DNA of 58,490 nucleotides from Pseudomonas_S sp047607345 (GCA_047607345.1 JASGDF010000219.1:1-58490), one strand, 5' to 3'; counted from the stretch's first letter, positions 1 to 8,815 are shown. Made by a program: numbers and translations. Notes: generated by a model not told the origin, from the letters alone.

Positions 1-1
1 A

Positions 2-1378
2 AACGTGATCCGCAAGGAGCGCCGCGGCGACTACCTGGGCGCGACCGTGCAGGTGATCCCGCACATCACCGACGAGATCCGCCGCTGCGTCGACGAGGCC
101 ACCGCCGGCTTCGACGTGGCGCTGGTCGAGATCGGCGGCACCGTCGGCGACATCGAGTCGCTGCCGTTCCTGGAGGCGATCCGCCAGGTCCGTACCGAAC
201 GCGGCGCCGAGAAGGCGATGTTCATGCACCTGACCCTGGTGCCGTACATCGCCGCGGCCGGCGAGCTGAAGACCAAGCCGACCCAGCACTCGGTCAAGGA
301 GCTGCGCTCGATCGGCATCCAGCCGGACGTGCTGCTGTGCCGGTCCGAGCAGGCCATTCCGGACTCCGAGCGCCGCAAGATTGCGCTGTTCACCAACGTC
401 TCCGAGCGCGCGGTGATCAGCTGCGCCGACATCGACGTGCTGTACGGCATGCCGCTGGAACTGCACCGCCAGGGACTGGACGAGATCGTCATCGACCAGT
501 TCAGGCTGCGCGACAAGGCCGGCCCGGCCGACCTGTCCGAATGGGCGGCGGTGGTGGACGCGGTCAAGCATCCGCTCGATGAGGTCACGATCGCGGTGGT
601 CGGCAAGTACGTCGATCACCAGGACGCCTACAAGTCGGTCGGCGAGGCGCTCAAGCACGGCGGCCTGCGCCAGCGCACCAAGGTCAACCTGAAGTGGATC
701 GAGGCGCAGGAGCTGGAAGGCACCGACCTGTCTGCGCTGGACGGGATCGATGGCGTGCTGGTGCCGGGCGGCTTCGGCGATCGCGGCTTCGAGGGCAAGG
801 TGCTGACCTCGCGCTATGCGCGTGAGCACCGGCTGCCGTACTTCGGCATCTGCTACGGCATGCAGGCGGCGGTGGTGGACTATGCGCGCCACGTCGCCGG
901 CCTGGACAACGCCAACAGCACCGAAAACGACCGCCAGTCGCCCAATCCGGTGATCGGCCTGATCACCGAGTGGCGCACCGCCACCGGCGAGGTCGAGAAG
1001 CGCGACGAGAAGTCCGACCTGGGCGGCACCATGCGCCTGGGCCTGCAGGAGCAGCGGCTCAAGCCCGGTACCCTGGCGCGCGAGCTGTACGGCAAGGACG
1101 TGGTGTCCGAGCGCCACCGCCACCGCTACGAGTTCAACAACCGCTACCGCACCCAGCTGGAGGATGCCGGCCTGGTGATCGCCGCCAAGTCGATGGACGA
1201 CACGCTGGTGGAGATGGTCGAACTGCCGCGCGAGGCGCATCCGTGGTTCCTGGCCTGCCAGGCGCACCCGGAGTTCCTATCCACCCCGCGCGACGGGCAT
1301 GCGCTGTTCGTCGGCTTCATCCGCGCCGCGCGCGAGAGGAAGGCGGGCGGCAAGCTGCTGAAGGAAGCGCGTGCGTGA
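2..1378 (+). CDS. pyrG: CTP synthase, 5'-truncated by window edge
   Basis: CTP synthase makes CTP from UTP, ATP and glutamine in the cytoplasm. The window opens inside the N-terminal synthetase domain, at the RKERRGDYLGATVQV motif; by comparison with the E. coli protein about 100 residues are missing upstream, so the GTG at 5 is not the real start. The rest of the synthetase domain (VEIGGTVGDIES, KTKPTQHSVKEL) and the class I glutamine amidotransferase domain follow. The nucleophile cysteine lies in FGICYGMQ near base 850, and the His-Glu pair in AHPEF near 1265. The next gene begins inside its stop codon. Confidence 0.97.
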   Translation, partial: NVIRKERRGDYLGATVQVIPHITDEIRRCVDEATAGFDVALVEIGGTVGDIESLPFLEAIRQVRTERGAEKAMFMHLTLVPYIAAAGELKTKPTQHSVKELRSIGIQPDVLLCRSEQAIPDSERRKIALFTNVSERAVISCADIDVLYGMPLELHRQGLDEIVIDQFRLRDKAGPADLSEWAAVVDAVKHPLDEVTIAVVGKYVDHQDAYKSVGEALKHGGLRQRTKVNLKWIEAQELEGTDLSALDGIDGVLVPGGFGDRGFEGKVLTSRYAREHRLPYFGICYGMQAAVVDYARHVAGLDNANSTENDRQSPNPVIGLITEWRTATGEVEKRDEKSDLGGTMRLGLQEQRLKPGTLARELYGKDVVSERHRHRYEFNNRYRTQLEDAGLVIAAKSMDDTLVEMVELPREAHPWFLACQAHPEFLSTPRDGHALFVGFIRAARERKAGGKLLKEARA

Positions 1379-1617
1379 GCGATGCGCTGACACCTGCGCG
1401 TAGTGTGGAGCGGAAGGTCGCGAAGTGGCTGTTCATTGCTGCGCTTGCGGTGTATCCGCTGGCAGGCGTGTTCTACCAGGGCTGGAGAAACAGTTCTGGC
1501 TTGGCCGACAGCTACGCCATGGGCCTGGTCTATGCGCTGCTGATGGCGACGATGGCGGCCGTCCCGCTGATGGTACTGGCCCTGGTGTTCTGGCTCGCTG
1601 GCCGGGACCGGCAATGA
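1375..1617 (+). CDS. Small two-helix membrane protein
   Basis: An 80-residue reading frame starts at a GTG that overlaps the pyrG stop (GTGA), which suggests translational coupling. After a short charged N-terminus it has two hydrophobic segments (about residues 17-33 and 47-73) and a charged tail (GRDRQ). I recognise no family. It lies between pyrG and kdsA with about 37 bases to kdsA, so it is probably cotranscribed with both. The GTG start is inferred from the overlap and from the absence of a better start before the first helix. Confidence 0.55.
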   Translation: MSDALTPARSVERKVAKWLFIAALAVYPLAGVFYQGWRNSSGLADSYAMGLVYALLMATMAAVPLMVLALVFWLAGRDRQ

Positions 1618-1654
1618 CGGCCCGGATCGATTTATTCCTGCAAGGAACCTACCG

Positions 1655-2485
1655 ATGAAATTGTGCGGATTCGAGGTCGGCCTCGACCAGCCGCTGTTCC
1701 TGATCGCCGGCCCGTGCGTGATCGAGTCGATGCAGCTGCAGCTCGACGTCGCCGGCAAGCTGAAGGAGATCACCTCGAAGCTGGGCGTGAACTTCATCTT
1801 CAAGTCCAGCTTCGACAAGGCCAATCGCACCTCGGGTACCAGCTTCCGTGGTCCCGGCCTGGAGGAGGGCCTGAAGGTGCTGGACGCGGTGAAGCGGCAG
1901 ATCGGCGTGCCGGTGCTGACCGACGTGCACGAGTACACCCCGATGAACGAGGTCGCCGCGGTCGTCGATGTGCTGCAGACCCCGGCGTTCCTGGTGCGCC
2001 AGACCGACTTCATCAAAAACGTCTGCGCGGCCGGCAAGCCGGTCAACATCAAGAAGGGCCAGTTCCTGTCGCCGTGGGACATGAAGCCGGTGGTCGAGAA
2101 GGCCAAGTCGACCGGCAACGAGCAGATCCTGGTCTGCGAGCGAGGTGCCAGCTTCGGCTACAACAATCTGGTCAGCGACATGCGCTCGCTGGCGGTGATG
2201 CGCGAGACCGGTTGTCCGGTGGTGTTCGACGCGACCCATTCGGTGCAGCTGCCGGGTGGGCAGGGTGGCAGTTCCGGCGGCCAGCGCGAGTTCGTGCCGG
2301 TGCTGGCCAAGGCGGCGGTGGCCGTTGGTGTCTCCGGCCTGTTCGCCGAGACCCATCCGGACCCGTCCAAGGCCTTGTCCGACGGTCCCAACGCGTGGCC
2401 GCTGGACCAGATGGAGGCGTTGCTGGAGACGCTGCTTGAGCTGGATACGGTCAGCAAGAAGCACGGTTTCGAGCGGTTCGCCTGA
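1655..2485 (+). CDS. kdsA: 3-deoxy-8-phosphooctulonate (KDO-8P) synthase
   Basis: KdsA condenses phosphoenolpyruvate with arabinose-5-phosphate to KDO-8-phosphate, an early step of lipopolysaccharide inner-core synthesis. The 276-residue TIM-barrel protein has the family motifs FKSSFDKANRTS, KKGQFLSPWD and DATHSVQLPGG. The N-terminal motif is AGPCVIES with a cysteine (Cys21), where the E. coli enzyme has asparagine. Together with the His, Glu and Asp in DATHSV, ETHPDP and LSDGPN this matches the metal-dependent class. An AAGGA ribosome site precedes the ATG. Confidence 0.96.
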   Translation: MKLCGFEVGLDQPLFLIAGPCVIESMQLQLDVAGKLKEITSKLGVNFIFKSSFDKANRTSGTSFRGPGLEEGLKVLDAVKRQIGVPVLTDVHEYTPMNEVAAVVDVLQTPAFLVRQTDFIKNVCAAGKPVNIKKGQFLSPWDMKPVVEKAKSTGNEQILVCERGASFGYNNLVSDMRSLAVMRETGCPVVFDATHSVQLPGGQGGSSGGQREFVPVLAKAAVAVGVSGLFAETHPDPSKALSDGPNAWPLDQMEALLETLLELDTVSKKHGFERFA

Positions 2486-2511
2486 GCGCGCGCAAGTTCG
2501 ATCCGGATTCC

Positions 2512-2579
2512 TGTGGGAGGGGCTTCAGCCCCGATGGGCTTTCCCGGTGAGGCCTGTCGGGGCTGAAGCCCCTCCCACA
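2512..2579. repeat. REPIN: paired GTGG-type REP palindromes
   Basis: Two REP units in inverted orientation (2512-2534 and 2557-2579), each shaped as GTGGGAGG plus GGCTTCAGCC plus CCGA, flank a 22-base centre. The pair sits between kdsA and eno and can form a long hairpin in RNA. The same family recurs at 13785, 34246 and 55378. No RAYT transposase is encoded in the window. Confidence 0.85.
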
Positions 2580-2678
2580 TGTTCGTCGCATGCTTCGGGA
2601 ATTTGGCAACGGCATCCACGACGGCGATAATCGCGGGCGTTTCGGCGTTTCCCCCTTTTCTGGCCACCGATCGGACCT

Positions 2679-3971
2679 ATGACCAACATCGCCAAGATTC
2701 ACGCTCGCGAGATCCTCGACAGCCGCGGCAATCCCACCCTGGAAGCGGACGTCACGCTGGAAGATGGTTCGTTCGGCCGCGCCGCGGTACCGTCCGGCGC
2801 TTCGACCGGCACCAAGGAGGCCGTGGAGCTGCGCGACGGCGACAAGACCCGCTACCTGGGCAAGGGCGTGCGCAAGGCGGTCGAGAACGTCAACGGCGCG
2901 ATCGCCGTCGCGCTGCAGGGCTTCGACGCGGCCGACCAGCAGGGCCTGGATCGCCGCCTGATCGACCTGGACGGCACCGAGAACAAGGGCCGGCTGGGCG
3001 CCAATGCGCTGCTCGGCGTCTCGCTGGCCGCCGCGCACGCGGTGGCCGCCTCGCGCAAGCAGGCGCTGTGGCAGTACCTGGCCACGATCACCGAGTCGGA
3101 CGTGGCGCTGCCGGTGCCGATGATGAACATCATCAACGGCGGTGCGCATGCCGACAACAACGTCGATTTCCAGGAGTTCATGGTGCTGCCGGTCGGCTTC
3201 GCCTCGTTCTCCGAGGCGCTGCGCGCCGGCACCGAGATCTTCCATTCGCTCAAGTCGGTGCTGAAGGGCCATGGCCTGAGCACGGCGGTTGGCGACGAGG
3301 GCGGCTTCGCCCCTGACTTCCGCAGCAATGTCGAGGCGCTGGACACGATTCTGGAGGCGATCGGCAAGGCTGGCTATACCGCCGGCGAGGACGTGCTGCT
3401 GGGCCTGGACGTGGCCTCCAGCGAGTTCTACGAGAACGGCAAGTACAACCTGGTCGGCGAGAACAAGCGCCTGACCTCCGAGCAGTTCGTCGACTTCCTG
3501 GCCGACTGGGCCGCCCAGTACCCGATCATCAGCATCGAGGACGGCCTGGCCGAGAACGACTGGGCCGGCTGGAAGCTGCTGACCGATCGCATTGGCGGCA
3601 AGGTCCAGCTGGTTGGCGACGACCTGTTCGTGACCAACCCGAAGATCTTCAAGGAAGGCATCGAGTCGGGCACCGCCAACGCGATCCTGATCAAGGTCAA
3701 CCAGATCGGCACGCTGACCGAGACCCTGGAGGCGATCGCGCTGGCGCACCAGTCCGGTTATGCGGCGATCGTCTCGCACCGCTCCGGCGAAACTGAGGAC
3801 ACCACGATCGCCGACATCGCGGTGGCGACCACCGCGACCCAGATCAAGACTGGTTCGCTGTGCCGCAGCGATCGGGTGGCCAAGTACAACCAGCTGCTGC
3901 GCATCGAGCAAGCGCTCGGCAGCGGCGCGCGCTTCGCCGGTCGCGACGCGTTCGTCTCGATCAAGCGCTGA
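2679..3971 (+). CDS. eno: Enolase
   Basis: Enolase interconverts 2-phosphoglycerate and phosphoenolpyruvate in glycolysis and is often a degradosome component. The 430-residue protein has the N-terminal AREILDSRGNPT motif, the catalytic glutamate in GDEGGFAP, the catalytic lysine in LIKVNQIGT and the signature SHRSGETED. Magnesium ligands are in LDVASSEF, SIEDGLAE and LVGDDL. It follows a REPIN-containing spacer after kdsA and is three bases from ftsB, so it probably leads the ftsB-ispD-ispF-truD run. Confidence 0.98.
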   Translation: MTNIAKIHAREILDSRGNPTLEADVTLEDGSFGRAAVPSGASTGTKEAVELRDGDKTRYLGKGVRKAVENVNGAIAVALQGFDAADQQGLDRRLIDLDGTENKGRLGANALLGVSLAAAHAVAASRKQALWQYLATITESDVALPVPMMNIINGGAHADNNVDFQEFMVLPVGFASFSEALRAGTEIFHSLKSVLKGHGLSTAVGDEGGFAPDFRSNVEALDTILEAIGKAGYTAGEDVLLGLDVASSEFYENGKYNLVGENKRLTSEQFVDFLADWAAQYPIISIEDGLAENDWAGWKLLTDRIGGKVQLVGDDLFVTNPKIFKEGIESGTANAILIKVNQIGTLTETLEAIALAHQSGYAAIVSHRSGETEDTTIADIAVATTATQIKTGSLCRSDRVAKYNQLLRIEQALGSGARFAGRDAFVSIKR

Positions 3972-3974
3972 GCC

Positions 3975-4325
3975 GTGCGCAACTGGCGCTGGCTGCTGCT
4001 GGTGCTGGCGGTACTGCTGGCCTGGCTGCAGTATCGCTTCTGGTTCGGTACCGGCAATTCCGGCGAGGTGATGATGCTGGAAGCCCAGGTTGCCCACCAG
4101 AAGCGCGACAACGAGGGCCTGCACCAGCGCAACGCGGCCCTGGCCGCCGAGGTCAAGGACCTCAAGGAAGGCGAGGCGGCGATCGAGGAGCGCGCGCGCA
4201 GCGAGCTGGGCATGATCAAGCCGGGCGAGAAGTTCTATCGCGTGGTCGAGGATGCGCCGGTCGCCACGCCGGCGCATCCTGCGAAGCGCGGCGCTGCCGC
4301 TCCCGCGCCTGGCGAACAACCATGA
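3975..4325 (+). CDS. ftsB: Cell division protein FtsB
   Basis: FtsB is a bitopic inner-membrane divisome protein that pairs with FtsL and FtsQ. The 116-residue product has one N-terminal transmembrane helix (about residues 5-21) and a periplasmic coiled coil (about 34-75), followed by the family motif ERARSELGMIKPGE. The C-terminal proline- and alanine-rich tail is longer than in E. coli FtsB. The start is a GTG three bases after eno. The stop overlaps the ispD ATG (ATGA). Confidence 0.93.
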   Translation: MRNWRWLLLVLAVLLAWLQYRFWFGTGNSGEVMMLEAQVAHQKRDNEGLHQRNAALAAEVKDLKEGEAAIEERARSELGMIKPGEKFYRVVEDAPVATPAHPAKRGAAAPAPGEQP

Positions 4326-5020
4326 GGTCGCAGGTATGGGCGGTGGTGCCGGCGGCCGGCCGCGGTACCCGTTTCGGCGGTGCATTGCCTAAGCAGTATC
4401 TGCTTGCCGGCGGTCGGCCGTTGATCGCGCACGCGCTCGAGGCGCTGGCCGCGCACCCGGTGGTGGCCGGCTTGATGGTGGTGATCAGTGAGGCCGATGC
4501 CGACTGGCCGGGCTGGGGCGAGGTGGCCGGCAAGCCGGTGCTGACCTGCACCGGAGGTGCCAGCCGCGCCGATTCCGTGCTGGCCGGGCTGCTTGCGTTG
4601 CCCGATTCGGTGCGTGCGGACGATTTCGTGCTGGTGCACGACGCGGCACGTCCCAATCTGGCCATCGGGGATCTGGACCGGCTGCTGGAGGCCGGTCGCG
4701 GTGATCCGGTCGGGGCGATCCTGGCCGCGCCGGTACGCGACACGCTCAAGCGTGCTGGCGACGATGGCGGCATCGACACCACTGAGTCGCGTGACCGGCT
4801 GTGGCGCGCATTCACGCCGCAGCTGTTCCGCCGGCACCAGCTGGCGCGTGCCCTGCAGGCCGCGGCGGCGGCTGGCGTTGAAGTCACCGACGAAGCGATG
4901 GCGATGGAGCGTCTGGGTCTGCGGCCGTTGTTGGTCGAGTGTGCCGAGGGCAATTTCAAGGTGACCACGCCCGCCGACCTGGCTCGCTTCGAGTTCGAAC
5001 TTTCCCGGCGCGGCGGCTGA
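4322..5020 (+). CDS. ispD: 2-C-methyl-D-erythritol 4-phosphate cytidylyltransferase
   Basis: IspD transfers CMP from CTP to methylerythritol phosphate in the MEP isoprenoid pathway. The 232-residue protein has the nucleotide-binding loop PAAGRGTRFGG, the PKQY motif, VLVHDAARPN, and a C-terminal GNFKVTTPADL. The ATG at 4322 overlaps the ftsB stop and begins the protein just before the nucleotide loop, so it is preferred over upstream in-frame starts. Its CTP substrate is made by the PyrG encoded just upstream. Confidence 0.95.
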   Translation: MRSQVWAVVPAAGRGTRFGGALPKQYLLAGGRPLIAHALEALAAHPVVAGLMVVISEADADWPGWGEVAGKPVLTCTGGASRADSVLAGLLALPDSVRADDFVLVHDAARPNLAIGDLDRLLEAGRGDPVGAILAAPVRDTLKRAGDDGGIDTTESRDRLWRAFTPQLFRRHQLARALQAAAAAGVEVTDEAMAMERLGLRPLLVECAEGNFKVTTPADLARFEFELSRRGG

Positions 5021-5051
5021 TCCCGCTGCGCCGTTTCCTACAGGTAACACC

Positions 5052-5540
5052 ATGACCGCGTTGAATTTCCGCATCGGCCAGGGCTTCGATGTGCATGCCT
5101 TCGGCGAGGGCGACCACATCATGCTCGGCGGCGTACGCGTGCCGCACAGCCAGGGCGTGCTCGCCCACAGCGATGGCGACGTGGTGCTGCACGCATTGTG
5201 CGATGCGATGCTCGGTGCGCTGGCACTGGGCGACATCGGCCAGCACTTTCCGCCGTCAGACGAGCGCTGGCGGGGCGCCGACAGCACCCGGTTCCTGGTC
5301 CATTGCGATGGTCTGCTGCGCGAGCGCGGCTGGCGTGTGGGCAATGCCGACGTGACCGTGGTGTGCGAACGGCCGAAGGTCGGCCCGCATGCGCCGGCGA
5401 TGCGCGAGCGGATCGCGCAGGTGCTGGCGGTCGGGCCCGATTGCGTCAGCGTCAAGGCCACCACCAGCGAGCAACTTGGCTTCACCGGGCGCGCGGAAGG
5501 CATCGCCGCGCAGGCGGTGGTGCTGCTGGTGAAGGCATGA
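5052..5540 (+). CDS. ispF: 2-C-methyl-D-erythritol 2,4-cyclodiphosphate synthase
   Basis: IspF cyclises the product of IspE to MEcPP in the MEP pathway. The 162-residue protein has the zinc-binding DVHAF motif near the N-terminus, AHSDGDVVLHALCDAMLGALALGDIG, and TTSEQLGFTGRAEGI at the C-terminus, all typical of the homotrimeric family. It lies 31 bases after ispD, and its stop overlaps the truD ATG. Confidence 0.96.
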   Translation: MTALNFRIGQGFDVHAFGEGDHIMLGGVRVPHSQGVLAHSDGDVVLHALCDAMLGALALGDIGQHFPPSDERWRGADSTRFLVHCDGLLRERGWRVGNADVTVVCERPKVGPHAPAMRERIAQVLAVGPDCVSVKATTSEQLGFTGRAEGIAAQAVVLLVKA

Positions 5541-6565
5541 GCGAGGCATTGCCGCGCGCTTTCGGCATGTCGGTCCTGGCCGCGCGCATCCGCACCCGGC
5601 CGGAGGATTTCCGGGTCGACGAGATCGACGCGTTCGCGCCGCATGGGGAGGGCGAGCACCTGTTGCTCACGCTGCGCAAGCGCGGGCTCAACACCGCCGA
5701 GGTCGCGCGCCGGCTGGCCAGGTGGGCCGGAATCGGCGAGGTCGGCATCGGCTACGCTGGGCTGAAGGATCGCCATGCGATCACCACCCAACGCTTCAGC
5801 GTGCACCTGCCGCGCCGCGTCGCCCCGCCGCTGGAGGCCTTGCAGGACGAAGATCTGCAGGTGCTCCACAGCGTCTGGCACAACCGCAAGCTGCCGCGCG
5901 GCGCGCTCGCCGGCAATCGTTTCACGCTGCTGCTGCGCCAGGTCGAGGGCGATCCGGCGCAGATCGAGGCGAGGCTCGCGCAGATTGCCGCGCGCGGCAT
6001 CCCGAACTGGTTCGGTGAGCAGCGTTTCGGCCGGGGTGGCGGCAACGTCGGGCAGGCGTTGGCGATGTTTGCCGGGGCCAGGGTCAGGCGCGAACAGCGC
6101 TCGATCCTGTTGTCGGCCGCGCGTTCGGAGCTGTTCAATCGGGTGCTGACGCGGCGAGTCGGGCAGGGCAGCTGGGACAGCGCGCTGGAAGGCGAGGTCT
6201 GGATGTTGGCCGGCAGTCGCAGCGTGTTCGGTCCGGAACCATGGAACGATGCGCTGGCGCAGCGCCTGGCCGCGTTCGACATCCACCCGACCGGGCCGCT
6301 GTGGGGCGAGGGTGAGTTGCGGTCGAGCGCGGCGTGCCTGCAAGACGAGCTGGCGGCGCTCGACGACGAGGTCTCGCTGCGGTTGCGACAGGGCCTGGAG
6401 CAGGCCGGGTTGAAACAGGAGCGTCGCGCACTGCGATTGCAGGTGGCCGACCTGACCTGGACGTGGTGCGAGATGGATGTGCTGGAGCTGACGTTCTCGC
6501 TGCCGCCGGGCAGCTATGCCACCGCGTTGTTGCACGAGTTGGGCGAGGTGGCTGAGAGGGCGTGA
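5537..6565 (+). CDS. truD: tRNA pseudouridine(13) synthase TruD
   Basis: TruD makes pseudouridine 13 in tRNA-Glu and related tRNAs. The 342-residue protein has the catalytic-site motif YAGLKDRHAITTQ (the aspartate is the nucleophile), the NWFGEQRFGR motif and the C-terminal LPPGSYATALLHEL. The ATG overlaps the ispF stop by four bases. It is the last gene of the eno-ftsB-ispD-ispF-truD block before an interrupted REP-like repeat. Confidence 0.94.
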   Translation: MSEALPRAFGMSVLAARIRTRPEDFRVDEIDAFAPHGEGEHLLLTLRKRGLNTAEVARRLARWAGIGEVGIGYAGLKDRHAITTQRFSVHLPRRVAPPLEALQDEDLQVLHSVWHNRKLPRGALAGNRFTLLLRQVEGDPAQIEARLAQIAARGIPNWFGEQRFGRGGGNVGQALAMFAGARVRREQRSILLSAARSELFNRVLTRRVGQGSWDSALEGEVWMLAGSRSVFGPEPWNDALAQRLAAFDIHPTGPLWGEGELRSSAACLQDELAALDDEVSLRLRQGLEQAGLKQERRALRLQVADLTWTWCEMDVLELTFSLPPGSYATALLHELGEVAERA

Positions 6566-6610
6566 TTGGGGGTTGGGGATTCGCAACAGCGCGATAGCGG
6601 AGGGCTCACT

Positions 6611-6697
6611 GTGAGAGCGACTCCGGGTGGCCTCGGGCCATCAGTCGCGACGCGGCGCTGCCGGGAAAGCCTGTCGCGACTGAAGTCGCTCCTACAG
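6611..6697. repeat. Degenerate REP pair, left unit interrupted
   Basis: The right unit (6671-6697) is a normal REP (GTCGCGACTGAAGTCGCTCC plus TACAG). The left unit at 6611 has the matching arms GAGCGACT and AGTCGCGAC, but 18-19 extra bases sit between them where other copies have only a few. The repeat lies between the convergent truD and smr genes and could act as a bidirectional 3'-end structure. Confidence 0.6.
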
Positions 6698-6714
6698 ATT
6701 CCCGGTTCCGGCGC

Positions 6715-7251
6715 CTATCGCGCCAGCAGCACCAGTACCGCGCCCGTGCCGCCCTGCGCCAGCGGCGCGGAATGGAAGGCCAGTACGTCGTTGCGCTGGC
6801 GCAGCATCCGGTCGACCAGGTTCTTGAGGACCGGGGGGCCACCATCGGACTGCAAGCCCTTGCCGTGGATGATGCGCACGCAACCGTATTCGTGAGCATG
6901 CGCCTCGGCCAGGAACTGGCGCAGCATCGTTCCGGCCTGCGTGGCGTTCGCCCCATGCAGGTCGAGTTCGTCCTGCACCGAGAACTGGCCGCGCTTGAGT
7001 CGCTGGAACAGCCGTGGCGGCAGCTGATCACGGCGGTAGCTGGCAGTATCGCCGGCCTCCAGTGGGGAGGTGTCGCGCAACATCCGCGCGAACTCGCCGA
7101 GCGCCTCGGCCTCGTCGCGTTCGGCCATGCGCGCGCGTGGGCGAGGCCTGGGCTTGCTGTCGATGACGGGCGCGGGCGCGCGGATCGGCTTCACCGCGCC
7201 GATGGCGGCGCGGAACAGCGCGGCGTCGTCTTCGTCTTCCGGATGTTGCAT
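6715..7251 (-). CDS. Smr-domain endonuclease
   Basis: The 178-residue protein has a C-terminal Smr domain with the LDLHG motif (about residue 95) and IIHGKG about 30 residues later, and ends in LVLLAR. Its N-terminal DAALFRAAIG and the AFHSAPLAQGG stretch near the end resemble E. coli SmrB, a nuclease that cleaves mRNA at collided ribosomes; a role in ribosome rescue is therefore inferred. The start at MQHPEDED was chosen because the 23 upstream residues overlap the surE promoter side and look non-coding. It is divergent to surE. Confidence 0.85.
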   Translation of the reverse strand: MQHPEDEDDAALFRAAIGAVKPIRAPAPVIDSKPRPRPRARMAERDEAEALGEFARMLRDTSPLEAGDTASYRRDQLPPRLFQRLKRGQFSVQDELDLHGANATQAGTMLRQFLAEAHAHEYGCVRIIHGKGLQSDGGPPVLKNLVDRMLRQRNDVLAFHSAPLAQGGTGAVLVLLAR

Positions 7252-7343
7252 GCGCACAGGGTAGCGCCCCCGATCCGTCATGCAACCGCACCGGAACAGG
7301 CCGGGCGCATCCGGTATCATGTCGGCGTTCCCCGAGGAGTCCC

Positions 7344-8123
7344 ATGCGAGTACTCGTAAGCAACGATGATGGCGTCGATGCCCCCGGCATCCACCTCCTG
7401 GCCGAGGAGCTGCGCGGCGCCGGTCACGAGGTTACCGTGGTGGCGCCGGACCGCGACCGTTCCGGCGCCAGCAATTCGCTCACACTGGACCTGCCGATCC
7501 GCACCCGCCGGATCGATCGCTGCACCCACAGCGTCGCCGGCACCCCGACCGACTGCGTGCACCTGGCGCTGACCGGCATGCTGGACTATGAGCCGGACAT
7601 CGTGGTGTCCGGTATCAACAACAGTGCCAACCTCGGCGACGACGTGATCTATTCGGGCACCGTGTCGGCGGCGATGGAGGGGCGCTTTCTCGGCCTGCCG
7701 GCGGTGGCGGTGTCGCTGGTCACCCGCAACCACGAAGCGCAGCACTACCGCACCGCCGCGCGTGCCGCGGTGGAGATCGTCAAGCGGCTGAAGGCCGATC
7801 CGCTGCCGGCCGATACCATCCTCAACGTCAACGTGCCGGATTTGCCGTGGCACGAGGTGCGCGGCTTCGAGGTCACCCGGCTCGGCAACCGCCATCGTTC
7901 CGAGCCGTGCATTGCTCAGCGTGACCCGCGCGGTCGCACCGTTTACTGGATCGGTCCGGCCGGTCCCGAACAGGATGCCGGCCCCGGCACCGACTTCCAC
8001 GCGGTACGCACCGGGCATATCTCGATCACCCCGATCCAGGTCGATCTGACCCGCTACCAGGCACTGGAGACAGTGGCGAGCTGGGTCGGCGGCCTGAGCG
8101 CGGCCCTGGACGCGCCGGCATGA
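7344..8123 (+). CDS. surE: 5'/3'-nucleotidase SurE
   Basis: SurE is a metal-dependent nucleotidase and exopolyphosphatase. The 259-residue protein begins with the family signature RVLVSNDDGVDAPG (metal ligands in NDD) and has RDRSGASNSLTL, the metal-binding SGINNSANLGDDVIYSGTVS region and GTPTDCVHLAL. It overlaps pcm by four bases. The surE-pcm pairing is conserved in gammaproteobacteria. Confidence 0.97.
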   Translation: MRVLVSNDDGVDAPGIHLLAEELRGAGHEVTVVAPDRDRSGASNSLTLDLPIRTRRIDRCTHSVAGTPTDCVHLALTGMLDYEPDIVVSGINNSANLGDDVIYSGTVSAAMEGRFLGLPAVAVSLVTRNHEAQHYRTAARAAVEIVKRLKADPLPADTILNVNVPDLPWHEVRGFEVTRLGNRHRSEPCIAQRDPRGRTVYWIGPAGPEQDAGPGTDFHAVRTGHISITPIQVDLTRYQALETVASWVGGLSAALDAPA

Positions 8124-8797
8124 CCCCGCGATTGCGCCTGCAGCCGGCGGCGGTCGGGATCGGCATGACCTCGCAGCGCGTGCGCGATCGTCTGGTCGAG
8201 CGCTTGCGCGAGGCCGGCATTCGCGATGAGTCCGTGCTCAACGCGGTGCGGATCGTGCCGCGCCACCTGTTCATCGACGAGGCGCTGGCCTCGCGCGCTT
8301 ACGAGGACACCGCGCTGCCGATCGGCCACGGCCAGACCATCTCGCAGCCATGGGTAGTGGCGCGGATGACCGAGGCGGTACTCGAGGTGGCGCCAAAGAA
8401 GGTGCTGGAGGTCGGCACCGGCTCGGGCTATCAGGGCGCGATCCTGGCTGCGCTCGGGCTGGAGGTCTATACGGTTGAGCGCATCGGCGACCTGCTGCGG
8501 CAGGCGCGCAAGCGTTTCCGCCAGCTTGGCATGAACGTGCGCAGCAAGCATGACGACGGTCGCGTCGGCTGGTCCGAGCATGGCCCGTTCGATGCGATCG
8601 TGGTGACCGCCGCGGCGCCGGCGCTGGTGGACGCGCTGGTCGACCAGCTCGCGGCTGGCGGCCGGCTGGTGGCGCCGGTCGGCGGCGCCGGCAGCCAGTC
8701 GCTGGTGCAACTCACTCGAGGCACGGACGGCGGTATCGAGCAGCAGGTTCTGGCGCCGGTCACGTTCGTGCCGTTGTTGTCGGGCATGCTGGACTGA
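8120..8797 (+). CDS. pcm: Protein-L-isoaspartate O-methyltransferase
   Basis: Pcm methylates isoaspartyl residues in damaged proteins using S-adenosylmethionine. The 225-residue protein has the substrate-loop motif GHGQTISQPWVVA, the SAM-binding VLEVGTGSGYQGAILA and DAIVVTAAAP. The N-terminus may instead begin at MTSQRVRDRL (8165), which fits the usual family start better. The upstream ATG gives an ATGA overlap with surE and is kept. Confidence 0.95.
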   Translation: MTPRLRLQPAAVGIGMTSQRVRDRLVERLREAGIRDESVLNAVRIVPRHLFIDEALASRAYEDTALPIGHGQTISQPWVVARMTEAVLEVAPKKVLEVGTGSGYQGAILAALGLEVYTVERIGDLLRQARKRFRQLGMNVRSKHDDGRVGWSEHGPFDAIVVTAAAPALVDALVDQLAAGGRLVAPVGGAGSQSLVQLTRGTDGGIEQQVLAPVTFVPLLSGMLD

Positions 8798-8815
8798 ATA
8801 CAACAGGACCATTCG

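Noticed and set aside
2512..2579. CRISPR-like repeat reading of the REP clusters
   Set aside because: Units are inverted pairs scattered through the window, not direct repeats with regular spacers.
4235..6586. 783-codon minus-strand frame
   Set aside because: Antisense to ispD, ispF and truD, all of which have full family motifs.
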